From Rhodobacter sp. CZR27 (lineage in GTDB: Bacteria > Pseudomonadota > Alphaproteobacteria > Rhodobacterales > Rhodobacteraceae), in contig NZ_CP023548.1 in NCBI RefSeq assembly GCF_002407205.1, positions 272,501 through 336,500 of the forward strand: a stretch of 64,000 bases of DNA, written 5' to 3'. Position 1 is the stretch's first letter. Each line of letters opens with the position of its first letter. A program made the translations under genes and the position numbers. Below are positions 28,328-38,086 of this stretch, in pieces. Under the pieces are notes generated by a model. The model did not search any database and was not told the DNA's origin. It saw only the letters and a list, made by a program, of their open reading frames with translations.

Positions 28328-29014
28328 ATGGCCGAGGGAACCCCGCTGTTCGATGCGGCGATGATGACGACGATCTGGCTGACGCTGAAGCTGGCCGCCG
28401 TCACGACCGTCCTGCTGCTGCTGGTGGGGACCCCTCTGGCCTGGTGGCTGGCGCGCGCCGGCGGTCTCCGGAAGGAGATCGTGGGCGCGGTCGTCTCGCT
28501 GCCGATCGTCCTGCCGCCGACGGTGCTCGGCTTCTATCTGCTGATCGCGATGGGGCCGAACTCGCCGCTCACCGCGCTTCTGGGGCGGAAGCTCTCGTTC
28601 ACCTTCGAGGGGCTGGTGGTGGGGTCGGTGATCTATTCGCTGCCCTTCGTGGTCAATCCGATCCGCAATGCCTTCGAGGCGATGGGCGACCGGCCGATGG
28701 AGGTGGCCGCCACGCTGCGGGCCTCGCCGCTCGACGCCTTCTTCACCGTGGCGCTGCCCTTGGCCTTGCCGGGGATCTTCACCGGCGCGATCCTCGGCTT
28801 TGCCCATACGCTGGGCGAGTTCGGCGTGGTGTTGATGATCGGCGGCGGCATCCCCGGCCAGACCAAGGTGCTGTCGGTCACGATCTTCGACTTCGTCGAG
28901 ACACTGCAATGGGGCAAGGCGCATGTGCTGGCGGGGGGCATGCTGGTCATGTCCTTCCTCGTCATCCTCGCCATGATGCTGGTCGAGCGTCGGCTGAACG
29001 GGTCGCGGCGATGA
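28328..29014 (+). CDS. modB: Molybdate ABC transporter, permease
   Basis: Inner-membrane channel of the molybdate importer. About 228 residues with five predicted membrane segments, beginning with [20 protein letters not shown]. The cytoplasmic coupling loop [24 protein letters not shown] sequence ([20 protein letters not shown]) meets ModC. The ATG at 28328 follows the modA stop at 28325; a GTG at 28322 would overlap it by 4 nt and is equally possible. The end overlaps modC by 4 nt. Confidence 0.94.
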   Translation: MAEGTPLFDAAMMTTIWLTLKLAAVTTVLLLLVGTPLAWWLARAGGLRKEIVGAVVSLPIVLPPTVLGFYLLIAMGPNSPLTALLGRKLSFTFEGLVVGSVIYSLPFVVNPIRNAFEAMGDRPMEVAATLRASPLDAFFTVALPLALPGIFTGAILGFAHTLGEFGVVLMIGGGIPGQTKVLSVTIFDFVETLQWGKAHVLAGGMLVMSFLVILAMMLVERRLNGSRR

Positions 29015-30156
29015 TCGAGGCCGGGTTCCGCGGCCGTCTCGGCAGCTTCGACATCGATGCCTCCTTCACCGTGCCGGGCGAGGGGGTCACCGCGCTTTTC
29101 GGCCCCTCGGGCTGCGGCAAGACGACCGTTTTGCGCGGAGTGGCGGGGCTCCTGCGCCTTCCCCAGGGCAGTCTTCGGGTGAATGGCGAGACCTGGCAGG
29201 AGGGCCGGCGCTTCCTGCCGCCGCACCGCCGCGCCATTGGCTACGTCTTTCAGGAGGCAAGCCTTTTCCCCCACCTTTCAGTGGAGCAGAACCTGCGCTT
29301 CGGGCTGCGCCGCTCGAAGGGCGCGGTGCGGATCGGCACGGACGAGGTGGTGGACCTGCTCGGCATCGCGCCTCTCTTCGACCGCCCGGTGCCGAGCCTT
29401 TCGGGCGGCGAGCGGCAGCGCGTGGCGATCGGCCGGGCGCTCCTGTCCCAGCCGCGGCTTCTGCTGATGGACGAGCCGCTGTCGGCGCTCGACCGCTTTT
29501 CCAAGGACGAGATCCTGCCCTATCTCGAGCGGTTGCACGCGACGCTGTCGATCCCGGTGCTCTACGTCAGTCACGACATTGCCGAGGTCGAGCGGCTGGC
29601 CGACACGCTGGTGCTGATGGAGGCGGGCCGCGTGCGCGCGGCGGGGCCCATCGCCGACCTGCTGGCGGATCCGGCCCTGCCGCTGATCCACATGCCGGAG
29701 CCTGCGGCCGTCATCGAAGGCGAGGTGATCGCGACCGACCCGGCCTATGGCCTCACGGACGTGCGGGTGCCGGGCGGGGTGGTGACGGTGCCGGGCGACC
29801 TCGGGCCGCACGGCACCCGCCGCCGCCTGCGCATCCCGGCCAGCGACGTGAGCCTCGGCCGCCATGCGGCGCTGGACACCACGATCCTGAACGCGCTGCC
29901 GGCCCGGATCGAAGGGGCGGAGCCTGCGGGGAACCACCAGATCACCGTCCGCCTGCGCCTCGGCCAGGACGGCCCGGGGGCGGCGCTGCTGTCGCGGGTG
30001 TCGCGCAAATCATGGGACCGGCTGGCCCTGAAGCCGGGCGACCTGGTGGTGGCGCGGCTGAAGGCCGTCGCCCTGGCCGAGCCTGCGCAGGTGCTGGCCG
30101 CCCGCGCCGACAGGGCGCGGCCCCCGGGGCAGGTTCCACAGGGGCGGCCCACCTAG
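29011..30156 (+). CDS. modC: Molybdate ABC transporter, ATP-binding protein
   Basis: Powers molybdate import. Of 381 residues, Walker A is GPSGCGKTT (31-39), the Q-loop is [10 protein letters not shown], the signature LSGGERQ (130-136), Walker B LLLMDEP (150-156) and the switch His is in YVSHD. A C-terminal TOBE/Mop domain (about 290-360, [16 protein letters not shown]) may sense molybdate and inhibit transport in trans, as in other ModC proteins. Start overlaps the modB stop; the end overlaps the convergent LysR gene by 4 nt. Confidence 0.94.
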   Translation: MIEAGFRGRLGSFDIDASFTVPGEGVTALFGPSGCGKTTVLRGVAGLLRLPQGSLRVNGETWQEGRRFLPPHRRAIGYVFQEASLFPHLSVEQNLRFGLRRSKGAVRIGTDEVVDLLGIAPLFDRPVPSLSGGERQRVAIGRALLSQPRLLLMDEPLSALDRFSKDEILPYLERLHATLSIPVLYVSHDIAEVERLADTLVLMEAGRVRAAGPIADLLADPALPLIHMPEPAAVIEGEVIATDPAYGLTDVRVPGGVVTVPGDLGPHGTRRRLRIPASDVSLGRHAALDTTILNALPARIEGAEPAGNHQITVRLRLGQDGPGAALLSRVSRKSWDRLALKPGDLVVARLKAVALAEPAQVLAARADRARPPGQVPQGRPT

Positions 30157-31031
30157 ATCCCCTCCCAGGACCGTGCCGCCTCCTTGAGGTGGTTCAGAAA
30201 GCTCTGCACCTTCAGGGTGCGGTGCAGGTCCACATGCGTCACGAGCCAGACCGGTGCCTCCCATTCGGGGCGCGGCGGCAGGATCTCGATCAGGTCGCTG
30301 CCTGCGGCGGACATCACCGGAAGAAAGCCCAGGCCCGCTCCGGCGCGGACGGCATCCTCGAGCGCGGCCACCTCGGAGGCGCGGAAGGTGATCCGGTCGG
30401 CCGGCACATGGTCGCGCATCCAGCGGTGATAGGGCGCGCGCGGCACGTCCGCGCCGACGAACCGGTGGAGGCCGAAGTCCTGCGGTCCCGAGGGCAGCCC
30501 CTGCCGTGCCGCATAGGCCGGCGCCGCATAGAGCGCGTGGCGCATGCGGACGAGGGGCTGGACGACGTTGTCGGGCTCCTCGGGCATGGCGCCGGCGCGA
30601 ATCGCCACATGGGCCTCGCCGTAGTCCAGCCGGAACAGGCGCATGTCGGTCAGGAACCGCACGATGACGCCGGGGTGCTTCTCCTGGAACGAGGCAAGCA
30701 CCGGCGTGACGAGCGGCGAGAAGCCGGCGAGCGACGTGACCACCAGTTCGCCCGCCACGGTCTCTCCCAGCCCCTTGATGCGGCTGGCGAGCTGGTTGAA
30801 CTGCTCTTCCGTGGTCTGCGCGACGAGAAGCAGGTCGCGCCCCGCCTCGGTCGGGGTGTAGCCGCGGGCGTGGCGCTGGAACAGGCGCGCACCCAGCCGC
30901 TTCTCGAGCGCGTCGATGTGGCGGATGACGGTGGCGTGGTGCACGCCGAGGACCTCGGCCGCGCCCGAAACCGTGCCGAGGCGGGCAACCTGGAAGGCGG
31001 TGCGGATCTCGTCCCAGTCCTCGAAGCTCAT
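30153..31031 (-). CDS. LysR-family transcriptional regulator
   Basis: A 292-residue regulator. The N-terminal winged helix-turn-helix reads FQVARLGTVSGAAEVLGVHH, then ATVIRHIDALEKRLGARLF, and a substrate-binding-like effector domain follows. The ATG at 31031 is preferred over 31052 because AAGGATGAGG lies upstream. It is convergent with modC, sharing four bases, so it is unlikely to belong to the molybdate operon. The effector and targets are unknown; the usual divergent target would lie on the ffh side, which is improbable for a housekeeping gene. Confidence 0.88.
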   Translation of the reverse strand: MSFEDWDEIRTAFQVARLGTVSGAAEVLGVHHATVIRHIDALEKRLGARLFQRHARGYTPTEAGRDLLLVAQTTEEQFNQLASRIKGLGETVAGELVVTSLAGFSPLVTPVLASFQEKHPGVIVRFLTDMRLFRLDYGEAHVAIRAGAMPEEPDNVVQPLVRMRHALYAAPAYAARQGLPSGPQDFGLHRFVGADVPRAPYHRWMRDHVPADRITFRASEVAALEDAVRAGAGLGFLPVMSAAGSDLIEILPPRPEWEAPVWLVTHVDLHRTLKVQSFLNHLKEAARSWEGI

Positions 31032-31286
31032 CGCGGCCGCCTCATCCTTCATGCCCGGCAGAATGTTCGCTGGCGCACAGCATAGGGCGGCGTGCGGCGT
31101 GGTCCAATGGCGCGCGGGGGCGCGACCGCCGTCGGGCCACCATCCCGGCGCGCCGGCCCTGCAATGCTTGACTCGGACGGTCATCCGGCGTATCGCCCCC
31201 GAGATTTCCGGAGTTCCGTTGGAGCCTCCGGTCCCGGCCATGAGTCGGGATCGCCACCCATCAGCGCGATGCGCCCATGGGTGCCG

Positions 31287-31315
31287 TTGTGATTTTTGCC
31301 GTCCCGTCCTAGGTC
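31287..31315 (+). promoter_or_regulatory. Putative sigma-70 promoter of ffh
   Basis: TTGTGA (31287-31292), 17 bases, then TAGGTC (31310-31315), 33 bases before the ffh start. Fit to the -35 box is fair, to the -10 box weak. The 317-nt gap between the LysR gene and ffh holds no gene. Confidence 0.35.
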
Positions 31316-31348
31316 GGGGCAGAGTTCAACAGGTCGGGAGAGACCGCG

Positions 31349-32851
31349 ATGTTCGAAAGTCTGTCCGAACGCCTTGGCGGCGTGTTCGAGCGGCTCACCA
31401 AGCAGGGTGCGCTGACCGAGGACGACGTGGCGACCGCGCTGCGCGAAGTGCGCGTGGCGCTGCTCGAGGCCGACGTTTCGCTTCCCGTCGCGCGCGATTT
31501 CGTGAAGCGCGTGCAAGAGAAGGCGACTGGGCAGGGCGTCACCAAGTCGGTGACCCCGGGCCAGCAGGTCGTGAAGATCGTCCATGACGAGCTGGTCACC
31601 GTGCTGCGCGGCGACGGGCCGGCGGATGCGCTGAAGATCGACAACCCGCCCGCGACGATCCTGATGGTGGGCCTGCAGGGCTCGGGCAAGACGACGACGA
31701 CGGCCAAGCTGGCCAAGCGTCTGAACGAGAAGCAGGGCAAGCGGGTGCTGATGGCCTCGCTCGACACCAATCGCCCGGCGGCGATGGAGCAGCTGCAGAT
31801 CCTCGGCGCGCAGATCGGCGTGGACACGCTGCCGATCGTCAAGGGCGAGACCGCCGTCCAGATCGCCAAGCGCGCGAAGACCCAAGGGTCGATGGGCGGC
31901 TATGACGTCATCATGCTCGATACCGCGGGCCGTCTGCACATCGACGAAGTGCTGATGGACGAGGTTCAGGCGGTTCGCGACATCGCCAACCCGCGCGAGA
32001 CGCTGCTGGTGGTTGACGGCCTGACCGGTCAGGACGCGGTGAACGTCGCGACCGAGTTCGACGGCAAGGTCGGCATCTCGGGCGTGGTGCTCACCCGGAT
32101 GGACGGCGACGGCCGCGGCGGTGCCGCGCTTTCGATGCGCGCGGTCACCGGCAAGCCGATCCGCTTCGTCGGCCTCGGCGAGAAGATGGACGCCATCGAG
32201 ACCTTCGAGCCCGAGCGGATCGCCGGCCGGATCCTCGGCATGGGCGACATCGTCGCCCTTGTCGAAAAGGCGCAGGAGACCTTCGAGGCCGAGCAGGCCG
32301 CCAAGATGATGAAGCGGTTCCAGAAGGGCCTCTTCAACATGAACGACCTGAAGATGCAGCTGGAGCAGATGCTCAAGATGGGCGGCATCCAGGGCATGAT
32401 GGGCATGCTGCCCGGCATGGGCAAGATGTCGAAGGCCGCCGAGGAAGCGGGCTTCGACGACAAGTTCATCCGTCGTCAGGTGGCGCTGATCAACTCGATG
32501 ACCAAGAAGGAGCGGGCGAACCCCGACCTTCTGCAGGCGAGCCGCAAGAAGCGGATCGCGGCCGGCGCGGGGCTCGAGGTGCAGGAGTTGAACCGCCTGC
32601 TCAAGCAGCACCGCCAGATGGCGGACATGATGAAGAAGATGGGCAAGGGGGGCATGATGAAGCAGGCCCTCAAGCAGATGATGGGCAAGGGCGGCATGCC
32701 CGACATGTCCAATGTCACGCCCGAGGAGATGCAGGCCGCGGCGGCGGCGATGAAGGGCAAGATGCCCGGCGGCATGGGCGGCTTCCCCGGAATGCCGGGT
32801 GGCGGGCTGAAGCTGCCGGCCGGCCTCTCGGGCTTGGGCAAGAAGAAATGA
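31349..32851 (+). CDS. ffh: Signal recognition particle GTPase Ffh/SRP54
   Basis: Binds signal sequences of inner-membrane proteins emerging from the ribosome and delivers them to FtsY. A 500-residue protein: N domain (1-90), G domain with GLQGSGKTTTTAKLA (108 onward), DTAGRLHIDE and TRMDGDGRGGAALS, then a Met-rich M domain (about 300-450, MMKRFQKGLFNMNDLKMQLE, MGGIQGMMGMLPGMGKM) that binds signal peptides and 4.5S RNA. It has an extra Gly/Met-rich C-terminal tail. GGGAGA precedes the ATG. It heads the GNAT-aroQ-rpsP block. Confidence 0.97.
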   Translation: MFESLSERLGGVFERLTKQGALTEDDVATALREVRVALLEADVSLPVARDFVKRVQEKATGQGVTKSVTPGQQVVKIVHDELVTVLRGDGPADALKIDNPPATILMVGLQGSGKTTTTAKLAKRLNEKQGKRVLMASLDTNRPAAMEQLQILGAQIGVDTLPIVKGETAVQIAKRAKTQGSMGGYDVIMLDTAGRLHIDEVLMDEVQAVRDIANPRETLLVVDGLTGQDAVNVATEFDGKVGISGVVLTRMDGDGRGGAALSMRAVTGKPIRFVGLGEKMDAIETFEPERIAGRILGMGDIVALVEKAQETFEAEQAAKMMKRFQKGLFNMNDLKMQLEQMLKMGGIQGMMGMLPGMGKMSKAAEEAGFDDKFIRRQVALINSMTKKERANPDLLQASRKKRIAAGAGLEVQELNRLLKQHRQMADMMKKMGKGGMMKQALKQMMGKGGMPDMSNVTPEEMQAAAAAMKGKMPGGMGGFPGMPGGGLKLPAGLSGLGKKK

Positions 32852-32924
32852 CCTCGCGCGCCCTTCCTCTTGCGACGGCCCTGACCGCGGTTTCGCGGCC
32901 GGCCGCGCATGGTCGGAGGGCGCG

Positions 32925-33464
32925 ATGAGCACGCTTCCCTTCCACATCCCCGTCCTCGAGACCGAGCGGCTGATCCTGCGCGAGCCGCGCGAGAGCGACC
33001 TGCCCGCGATGATCGCCTTCGGCGAAAGCGACCGCACACGGTTCATCGGCGGGCGGCAGGACAGCTTCGGCACCTGGCGGATCTTCCTTGCGGGCATCGG
33101 CCACTGGGCGCTGCGGGGCTACGGCATGTGGTCGATCGACACCCGGGACGGCGCCTTCGTCGGCCGCGCCGGCGTCATCAACCACATCGGCTGGCCGGAG
33201 CCGGAACTGGGCTGGCACCTCTACGAGGGGTTCGAGGGCAAGGGCTATGCCTACGAGGCCGCGCTTGCCGTCCGCGCGCATATGCAGGGCACGCTGGGCA
33301 TGGGGCCGCTGATCACCATGATCGATGCCGAGAACCGCCGCAGCCTGTCCCTCGTGCGTCGTCTGGGTGCCACGCTGGAGCGGGTGCTGGAGGAAGGCGA
33401 CCGCCTCATCCACATCTACCGCCATCCGTCCGAGGACGACGGCGGGATGGAGGCCTACGCATGA
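32925..33464 (+). CDS. GNAT-family N-acetyltransferase, first of three
   Basis: A 179-residue RimJ/RimL-type acetyltransferase. It opens with LETERLILREPRESDLPAMI, the usual beta1 strand and helix, and has the acetyl-CoA region GWPEPELGWHLYEGFEGKGY with AYEAAL. RimJ-type enzymes acetylate protein N-termini or small amines; the substrate here is unknown. It ends with a 4-nt overlap with the next GNAT gene, beginning a run of three paralogues between ffh and chorismate mutase. Confidence 0.88.
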   Translation: MSTLPFHIPVLETERLILREPRESDLPAMIAFGESDRTRFIGGRQDSFGTWRIFLAGIGHWALRGYGMWSIDTRDGAFVGRAGVINHIGWPEPELGWHLYEGFEGKGYAYEAALAVRAHMQGTLGMGPLITMIDAENRRSLSLVRRLGATLERVLEEGDRLIHIYRHPSEDDGGMEAYA

Positions 33465-33991
33465 TCTCGGTCACCGGCAGCCCCGCCATCGCCACCGAAC
33501 GGCTGACGCTGCGCATGCCCGCCGCCCGCGACTGGGAGGCCGTGGCCGGCTACCTGACCAGCGACCGCGCCAGGTTCACCGGCGGCCGTCTGACGCGCGA
33601 ACTCGCGTGGCGGTCGTTCGGCCACATGGTCGGGCACTGGGTGCTGCGCGGCTATGGCATGTTCTTCTTCACCCGCCGAGGCAGCGACGAGGCGCTGGGC
33701 ATGGCCGGCCCGTGGTTCCCCGAGGGCTGGCCCGAGCCGGAACTGGGCTGGACGGTGTTCAGCGATGCCGGCGAGGGGCAGGGCTTTGCCCGCGAGGCGG
33801 CCGAGGCCGCGCGCCGGCACGCCTTCCAGAACCTCGGCTGGAAGACCGCCGTCAGCTACATCCACCCCGACAACGCCCGCTCCATCGCGCTGGCCGAACG
33901 GCTGGGCGCGGTGCGCGATGCGGGCGCCGCCTTCCCCGGCGATGGCCCGACCCTCGTCTTCCGCCACACCGGCCCCGAGGCACGCGCATGA
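33461..33991 (+). CDS. GNAT-family N-acetyltransferase, second of three
   Basis: A 176-residue paralogue of the preceding gene: ATERLTLRMPAARDWEAVAG at the start, and GWPEPELGWTVFSDAGEGQG with FAREAAEAARRHAF as the acetyl-CoA binding block, then HPDNARSIALAERLGA. The start overlaps the previous stop and the end overlaps the next start, each by 4 nt, so the three are translated together. Substrate unknown. Confidence 0.88.
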   Translation: MISVTGSPAIATERLTLRMPAARDWEAVAGYLTSDRARFTGGRLTRELAWRSFGHMVGHWVLRGYGMFFFTRRGSDEALGMAGPWFPEGWPEPELGWTVFSDAGEGQGFAREAAEAARRHAFQNLGWKTAVSYIHPDNARSIALAERLGAVRDAGAAFPGDGPTLVFRHTGPEARA

Positions 33992-34548
33992 CCAGCCCCT
34001 GGAGCCATCCGATCACGCGCGCCTGCGCGATGCAGGCGGCCGGCGTTGCGGGTGCCGTGCCCGAGATCGCCACGCGCCGCCTGCGCCTGCGCGCGCCGCG
34101 ACTGGACGACTTCGCGACCTATGCCGAGATCGTCGGCTCGGACCGTGGGCGCCATATCGGCGGTCCGCTGCCGCGGGCCGAGGCGTGGGACGACTTCTGC
34201 CGGATGACGGCCACCTGGCTCCTGCGCGGGCACGGCCTGTGGTCGGTCGAACTCGACGCCGACCTTCTGGGCTTCGTGCTGATCGGCATGGAGCCGGGCG
34301 ATCCCGATCCGGAACTCGGCTTCCTGTTCACGGCCGAGGCTGAGGGGCAGGGCTATGCGCAGGAGGCCGCCGAGGCCGCGCGCCACCATGCCTTCACGGC
34401 GCTGGGCCTGCCGCGGCTGGTGTCCTGCATCGCCCCGGACAACTTCCGCTCGCGCCGGCTTGCCGAACGGCTGGGCGCGCGGCTCGATCCCGGCACGCTG
34501 GACGGCGTGCTCGTCTACCGTCATCCCGTGCCGGAGGTTTCCGTATGA
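33988..34548 (+). CDS. GNAT-family N-acetyltransferase, third of three
   Basis: A 186-residue member of the same tandem family: EIATRRLRLRAPRLDDFATY at the start, PDPELGFLFTAEAEGQGY with AQEAAEAARHHAF as the acetyl-CoA block, then APDNFRSRRLAERLGARLD. It is more like the second copy than the first. It is coupled by 4-nt overlaps to the second copy and to the chorismate mutase gene. Substrate unknown. Confidence 0.88.
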   Translation: MTSPWSHPITRACAMQAAGVAGAVPEIATRRLRLRAPRLDDFATYAEIVGSDRGRHIGGPLPRAEAWDDFCRMTATWLLRGHGLWSVELDADLLGFVLIGMEPGDPDPELGFLFTAEAEGQGYAQEAAEAARHHAFTALGLPRLVSCIAPDNFRSRRLAERLGARLDPGTLDGVLVYRHPVPEVSV

Positions 34549-34877
34549 GTGCGCCGCGTCCCGATCCTGCCGAGGTCCCGCCGGCCGATGCCACCGCGCG
34601 CGCGCAGGCGCTGCTGCGCGAGCATCGCGACAGCATCGACCGGCTGGACGCCATCCTGGTCTATACGCTCGCCGAACGCTTCAAGCAGACCCAGGCGGTC
34701 GGGCGGCTGAAGGCCGAGCATGATCTGCCGCCCTCCGACCCCGTGCGCGAGGCACGCCAGATCGAGCGGCTGGAGTGGCTCTCCAAGGAAGCCGACCTCG
34801 ATCCCGAATTTGCCAAGAAATTCCTGAACTTCATCATCTCCGAAGTGATCAGGCACCACGAGAAACTGCAGAAATGA
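34545..34877 (+). CDS. Chorismate mutase, AroQ type
   Basis: Converts chorismate to prephenate at the branch to phenylalanine and tyrosine. A 110-residue all-helical protein with the AroQ pattern: [20 protein letters not shown] (Arg and catalytic-site residues of helix 1), [20 protein letters not shown] and [18 protein letters not shown]. No signal peptide, so cytoplasmic. Its start overlaps the last GNAT gene by 4 nt; rpsP follows after 40 nt. Confidence 0.9.
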   Translation: MSAPRPDPAEVPPADATARAQALLREHRDSIDRLDAILVYTLAERFKQTQAVGRLKAEHDLPPSDPVREARQIERLEWLSKEADLDPEFAKKFLNFIISEVIRHHEKLQK

Positions 34878-34917
34878 CCGGGCGCTGCCCGGCCGCCAGC
34901 CAAACAGGAGAATACCC

Positions 34918-35268
34918 ATGGCTATGAAAATCCGTCTCGCCCGTGGCGGCTCGAAGAAGCGCCCCCACTACTCGATCGTCGCGTCCGACAGCCGGATGCC
35001 GCGCGACGGCCGCTTCCTCGAGAAGCTGGGCACCTACAACCCGCTGCTCGCCAAGGACAGCGAGGACCGCATCAAGATGAATGTCGAGCGCGTGCAGTAC
35101 TGGCTGGGCCAGGGCGCACAGCCGACCGACCGCGTCGCGCGCTTCCTGGAAGCCGCCGGCCTGAAGGAAAAGGCCGTGCGCAACAACCCGAAGGCCGCCG
35201 TCCCGGGCAAGCGCATGGCGGAACTGGCCAAGAAGAAGGCCGAGCGCGCCGCCGCCTCGGCCGAGTGA
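34918..35268 (+). CDS. rpsP: 30S ribosomal protein S16
   Basis: Small-subunit protein needed for 30S assembly. A 116-residue protein with [20 protein letters not shown] and [20 protein letters not shown] at the start, [20 protein letters not shown] in the middle, and the Ala/Lys/Glu-rich tail typical of alphaproteobacteria. CAGGAG precedes the ATG. It leads the classic rpsP-rimM-trmD-rplS order. Confidence 0.97.
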   Translation: MAMKIRLARGGSKKRPHYSIVASDSRMPRDGRFLEKLGTYNPLLAKDSEDRIKMNVERVQYWLGQGAQPTDRVARFLEAAGLKEKAVRNNPKAAVPGKRMAELAKKKAERAAASAE

Positions 35269-35275
35269 CACTGCC

Positions 35276-35306
35276 GGGCGGTCCCCACGGGGCCGCCCTT
35301 TCCTTT
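35276..35306 (+). terminator. Hairpin between rpsP and rimM (attenuator-like)
   Basis: GGGCGG-T-CCCC-AC-GGGG-CCGCCC followed by TTTCCTTT, seven bases after the rpsP stop. The strong stem with a T-rich tail could terminate part of the transcripts, so S16 would be made in excess of RimM and TrmD, as happens in other bacteria by various means. Confidence 0.6.
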
Positions 35307-35318
35307 CCGGGTGCGCAT

Positions 35319-35828
35319 ATGTCGAAGACCGACCGCGTCTGCGTGGGTTCCATCGCCGGAGCCTTTGGGGTGAAGGGCGAGGTGCGCCTGAAGTCCTTCT
35401 GCGCCGAGCCGACCGATATCGCCTCCTACGGCGCCCTCTTCACCGAGGACGGCAGCCGCAGCTTCCGCATCACCCTGACCCGCCCGGTCGCGGGCGGCCT
35501 TGGCGCGCGCCTGTCGGGCGTGGCGACGAAGGAGGAAGCCGACGCGCTGCGCGGCACGGGCCTCTATGCCGACCGCGAGCGTCTGCCCTCGCTGGGGGAC
35601 GATGAATTCTATCATGCCGACCTGATCGGGCTCGAGGTGCGCGACACTGGCGGGGCACTGATCGGTCGGGTGCATGCCGTGCACAACCACGGCGCCGGCG
35701 ACATTCTGGAGATCACCGGTGGCGCGCTGCGCGAGCCGCTGCTGCTGCCCTTCACCCGGGCCGTGGTGCCGACGGTGGACCTGGCGGCAGGCAGGATTGT
35801 GGCAGACCCGCCCGAAGGGCTGGACTGA
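35319..35828 (+). CDS. rimM: 16S rRNA processing protein RimM
   Basis: Assists maturation of the 30S head together with S19. A 169-residue protein with the N-terminal RimM domain ([20 protein letters not shown]) and a C-terminal PRC barrel ([52 protein letters not shown]). The ATG at 35319 is chosen over the open frame back to 35265, which would overlap rpsP; a GTG at 35311 is possible. The ribosome site is weak. Confidence 0.94.
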   Translation: MSKTDRVCVGSIAGAFGVKGEVRLKSFCAEPTDIASYGALFTEDGSRSFRITLTRPVAGGLGARLSGVATKEEADALRGTGLYADRERLPSLGDDEFYHADLIGLEVRDTGGALIGRVHAVHNHGAGDILEITGGALREPLLLPFTRAVVPTVDLAAGRIVADPPEGLD

Positions 35829-35912
35829 CGTCTCGGAAAGGTGCCGAGCGCGCCACGTCTTCACCACTTTTGCGGGAATATCTCGGTTAAGGGTTCGCAA
35901 GAGGGTGATCCG

Positions 35913-36773
35913 ATGTCACTTGGCCTTCAACTTCGCCTGTCGCTCCTGTTCACCGCGATGCTGTATCTCGGGCCGCTGGTATCCGGCATCGGCCGGCACG
36001 ATCTTCCGGTTCTGCCTGCCTTCGCCGCCCTCTTCGTCATGTGGACGATGGTGATGCGCCCCGCGCAATGGCCGCAGGATCGCGCCGGCTGGTCCGACGG
36101 GGCCGCCATCCTGCGCGTGGCGGCGACCGTTGCCACCCAGATCCTGCTGGTCGCAGCCCTCTTCATCGTTGGCCGGGCCATCGGCGGCATGCTTCCCGCG
36201 ACGCCCGTGATTTCCGAGTCCGCCGCGATCGCCATCTCGCTTCTCGCGATCCCCTTCTCGCGGCTGACGCTCGATCCGGCGAAGATCGCCTTCGCCCACG
36301 GCTTCCTTGACGAGGTGCCCGAGGAACTGGCGATCGAGCTTGAAGGCCAGCGCGCCGACCGGCTGGTCGCGCCGTTCTTCCGGCTGCCCGACGACACCGA
36401 CGAGGTCGAGTTGATGAAGCGGCTGGTCGATCTTGCGCCCTCGCTGACCAGTGCCGCGCTCCTCGATGCGCTGGACCGGCGGATCCGGGCCGAGCCGTCG
36501 CCCTGCATCGCCGCGCGCCGGGCGCTGATCCTGCAGGCCACCTCGGTCGCCGCGGCCGATACCTGCCCGGGCCGGGCCGAGCCGGTCCGCGCGCTGCGCA
36601 TCGCCGGCACCGACCGCACGCTGCTCCGGCTTCTCGCGCTGCGTCTCCAGTCCCTTCTGGCGCAGCGGCCGCAGGCGCAGGACGATTGCCCGACGGTTCC
36701 GGTGCTGCGCGCGGCCGTCGTCCGGGCCAAGGCGCCCGCGGGCCTGCCGTTCGAGCTTGGCCGCGCCGCCTGA
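35913..36773 (+). CDS. Hypothetical membrane protein between rimM and trmD
   Basis: A 286-residue protein. The first 110 residues hold three or four membrane segments (LFTAMLYLGPLVSGIG, VLPAFAALFVMWTMVM, VAATVATQILLVAALFIVG, AAIAISLLAIPFSRL); the rest is soluble and mostly helical. It is found inside the ribosomal/tRNA-modification block in Rhodobacter relatives, but I know no function. The ATG at 35913 with GAGGGTG upstream is preferred over an earlier one at 35841. Confidence 0.75.
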   Translation: MSLGLQLRLSLLFTAMLYLGPLVSGIGRHDLPVLPAFAALFVMWTMVMRPAQWPQDRAGWSDGAAILRVAATVATQILLVAALFIVGRAIGGMLPATPVISESAAIAISLLAIPFSRLTLDPAKIAFAHGFLDEVPEELAIELEGQRADRLVAPFFRLPDDTDEVELMKRLVDLAPSLTSAALLDALDRRIRAEPSPCIAARRALILQATSVAAADTCPGRAEPVRALRIAGTDRTLLRLLALRLQSLLAQRPQAQDDCPTVPVLRAAVVRAKAPAGLPFELGRAA

Positions 36774-36824
36774 TCCCGACCGCGGGCCTTGCCGCGGGGG
36801 GCGGTTTCCCGCATACCCCCGCGC

Positions 36825-37652
36825 ATGACCGAGACTCCAAAATCCCATGGCCGGCTGTCCATCCGGCCCTCGCTTCAACCGCGCGAACTGTCGGGGCCTC
36901 CTGTCGTCAAGGGGGCATGGCAGGCGCGGGTGATCACGCTGTTCCCCGAGGCCTTCCCGGGAACGCTGGGCCTGTCGCTGACGGGCCGCGCGCTCGACAT
37001 GGGGCTCTGGGCGCTCGAGACGATCGACCTGCGCCCCTTCGGCGAGGGCCGGCACCGCAACGTCGACGACAATCCGGCCGGCGGGGGCGCGGGGATGGTG
37101 CTGCGCGCCGACATCGTGGCCAAGGCGCTGGATGCGGCCTCGGTCGGCACGCCCACGGATCGCCGGCGCTGGCCGGTCGTCTACCTCTCGCCGCGCGGCG
37201 TGCCGTTCAGCCAGTCGAAGGCGCGCGACTGGGCGGGAGGAGAGGGGCTGACGCTTCTCTGCGGCCGGTTCGAGGGCGTGGACCAGCGCGTGCTGGACGA
37301 ATACGCCGTCGAGGAGGTTTCCTTGGGCGATTTCGTCCTGACCGGGGGCGAGATCGCGGCGCAGGCCTTGATCGACGCGACGGTGCGGCTTATACCGCGC
37401 GTGCTCGGGAATCATGCGTCCACCGAAGAGGAATCCTTTTCGGAGGGACTTCTTGAATTTCCGCAGTACACACGGCCGACCGTCTGGCAGGGCCGCGCGA
37501 TCCCGGAGATTCTTCTGTCCGGCCATCACGCGAACATCACCCGCTGGCGGAAGGCCGAGGCCGAAAGGCTGACGAAGGAACGCAGGCCTGATCTCTGGCG
37601 GGCTTACTGCGCGGCGCGCGGTAGGGACCCGGGCGAAGACCGAGAGCTCTGA
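36825..37652 (+). CDS. trmD: tRNA (guanine-N1)-methyltransferase TrmD
   Basis: Methylates G37 of tRNAs reading CNN codons, preventing +1 frameshifts. A 275-residue SPOUT enzyme: [20 protein letters not shown], the [19 protein letters not shown] loop, the knotted SAM site [20 protein letters not shown] and [17 protein letters not shown], and [20 protein letters not shown]. About 35 residues precede the usual N-terminus. The ATG at 36825 is preferred over 36789. Confidence 0.95.
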   Translation: MTETPKSHGRLSIRPSLQPRELSGPPVVKGAWQARVITLFPEAFPGTLGLSLTGRALDMGLWALETIDLRPFGEGRHRNVDDNPAGGGAGMVLRADIVAKALDAASVGTPTDRRRWPVVYLSPRGVPFSQSKARDWAGGEGLTLLCGRFEGVDQRVLDEYAVEEVSLGDFVLTGGEIAAQALIDATVRLIPRVLGNHASTEEESFSEGLLEFPQYTRPTVWQGRAIPEILLSGHHANITRWRKAEAERLTKERRPDLWRAYCAARGRDPGEDREL

Positions 37653-37700
37653 GGCGGCATCACTTCGCGGGGAAACCGCGAGCAGAGGAAAGGACTTGCG

Positions 37701-38075
37701 ATGAACCTGATCGCACAACTCGAGGCGGAGCAGATTGCCGCCCTCGGCAAGACCATCCCGGATTTCAAGGCCGGCGACACCGTCCGCGTCGGCTACAAGG
37801 TGACCGAAGGCACCCGTTCGCGCGTGCAGAACTACGAAGGCGTTGTGATCGGCCGCAAGGGCGGCAACACGATCTCGGCCTCGTTCACCGTGCGCAAGAT
37901 CTCGTTCGGCGAAGGCGTCGAGCGCGTGTTCCCGCTCTACTCGACCAACATCGACTCGATCGAGGTGGTGCGTCGCGGCCGCGTTCGTCGCGCGAAGCTC
38001 TACTACCTCCGCTCGCGCCGCGGCAAGTCGGCCCGGATCGCGGAAGTCACCAACTACAAAGAAAAATCGGAATAA
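37701..38075 (+). CDS. rplS: 50S ribosomal protein L19
   Basis: Lies at the 30S-50S interface. A 124-residue protein: [60 protein letters not shown], and the basic block [25 protein letters not shown] precedes the ATG. It is followed after 11 nt by rpmE. Confidence 0.97.
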
Positions 38076-38086
38076 GGACCGGCGCC

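Noticed and set aside
31181..33097. 638-codon minus-strand frame opposite ffh
   Set aside because: Rich in His, Leu and Arg with no domain; the plus strand encodes complete Ffh.
35916..37718. 600-codon minus-strand frame opposite trmD
   Set aside because: Antisense shadow of real plus-strand genes in high-GC DNA.
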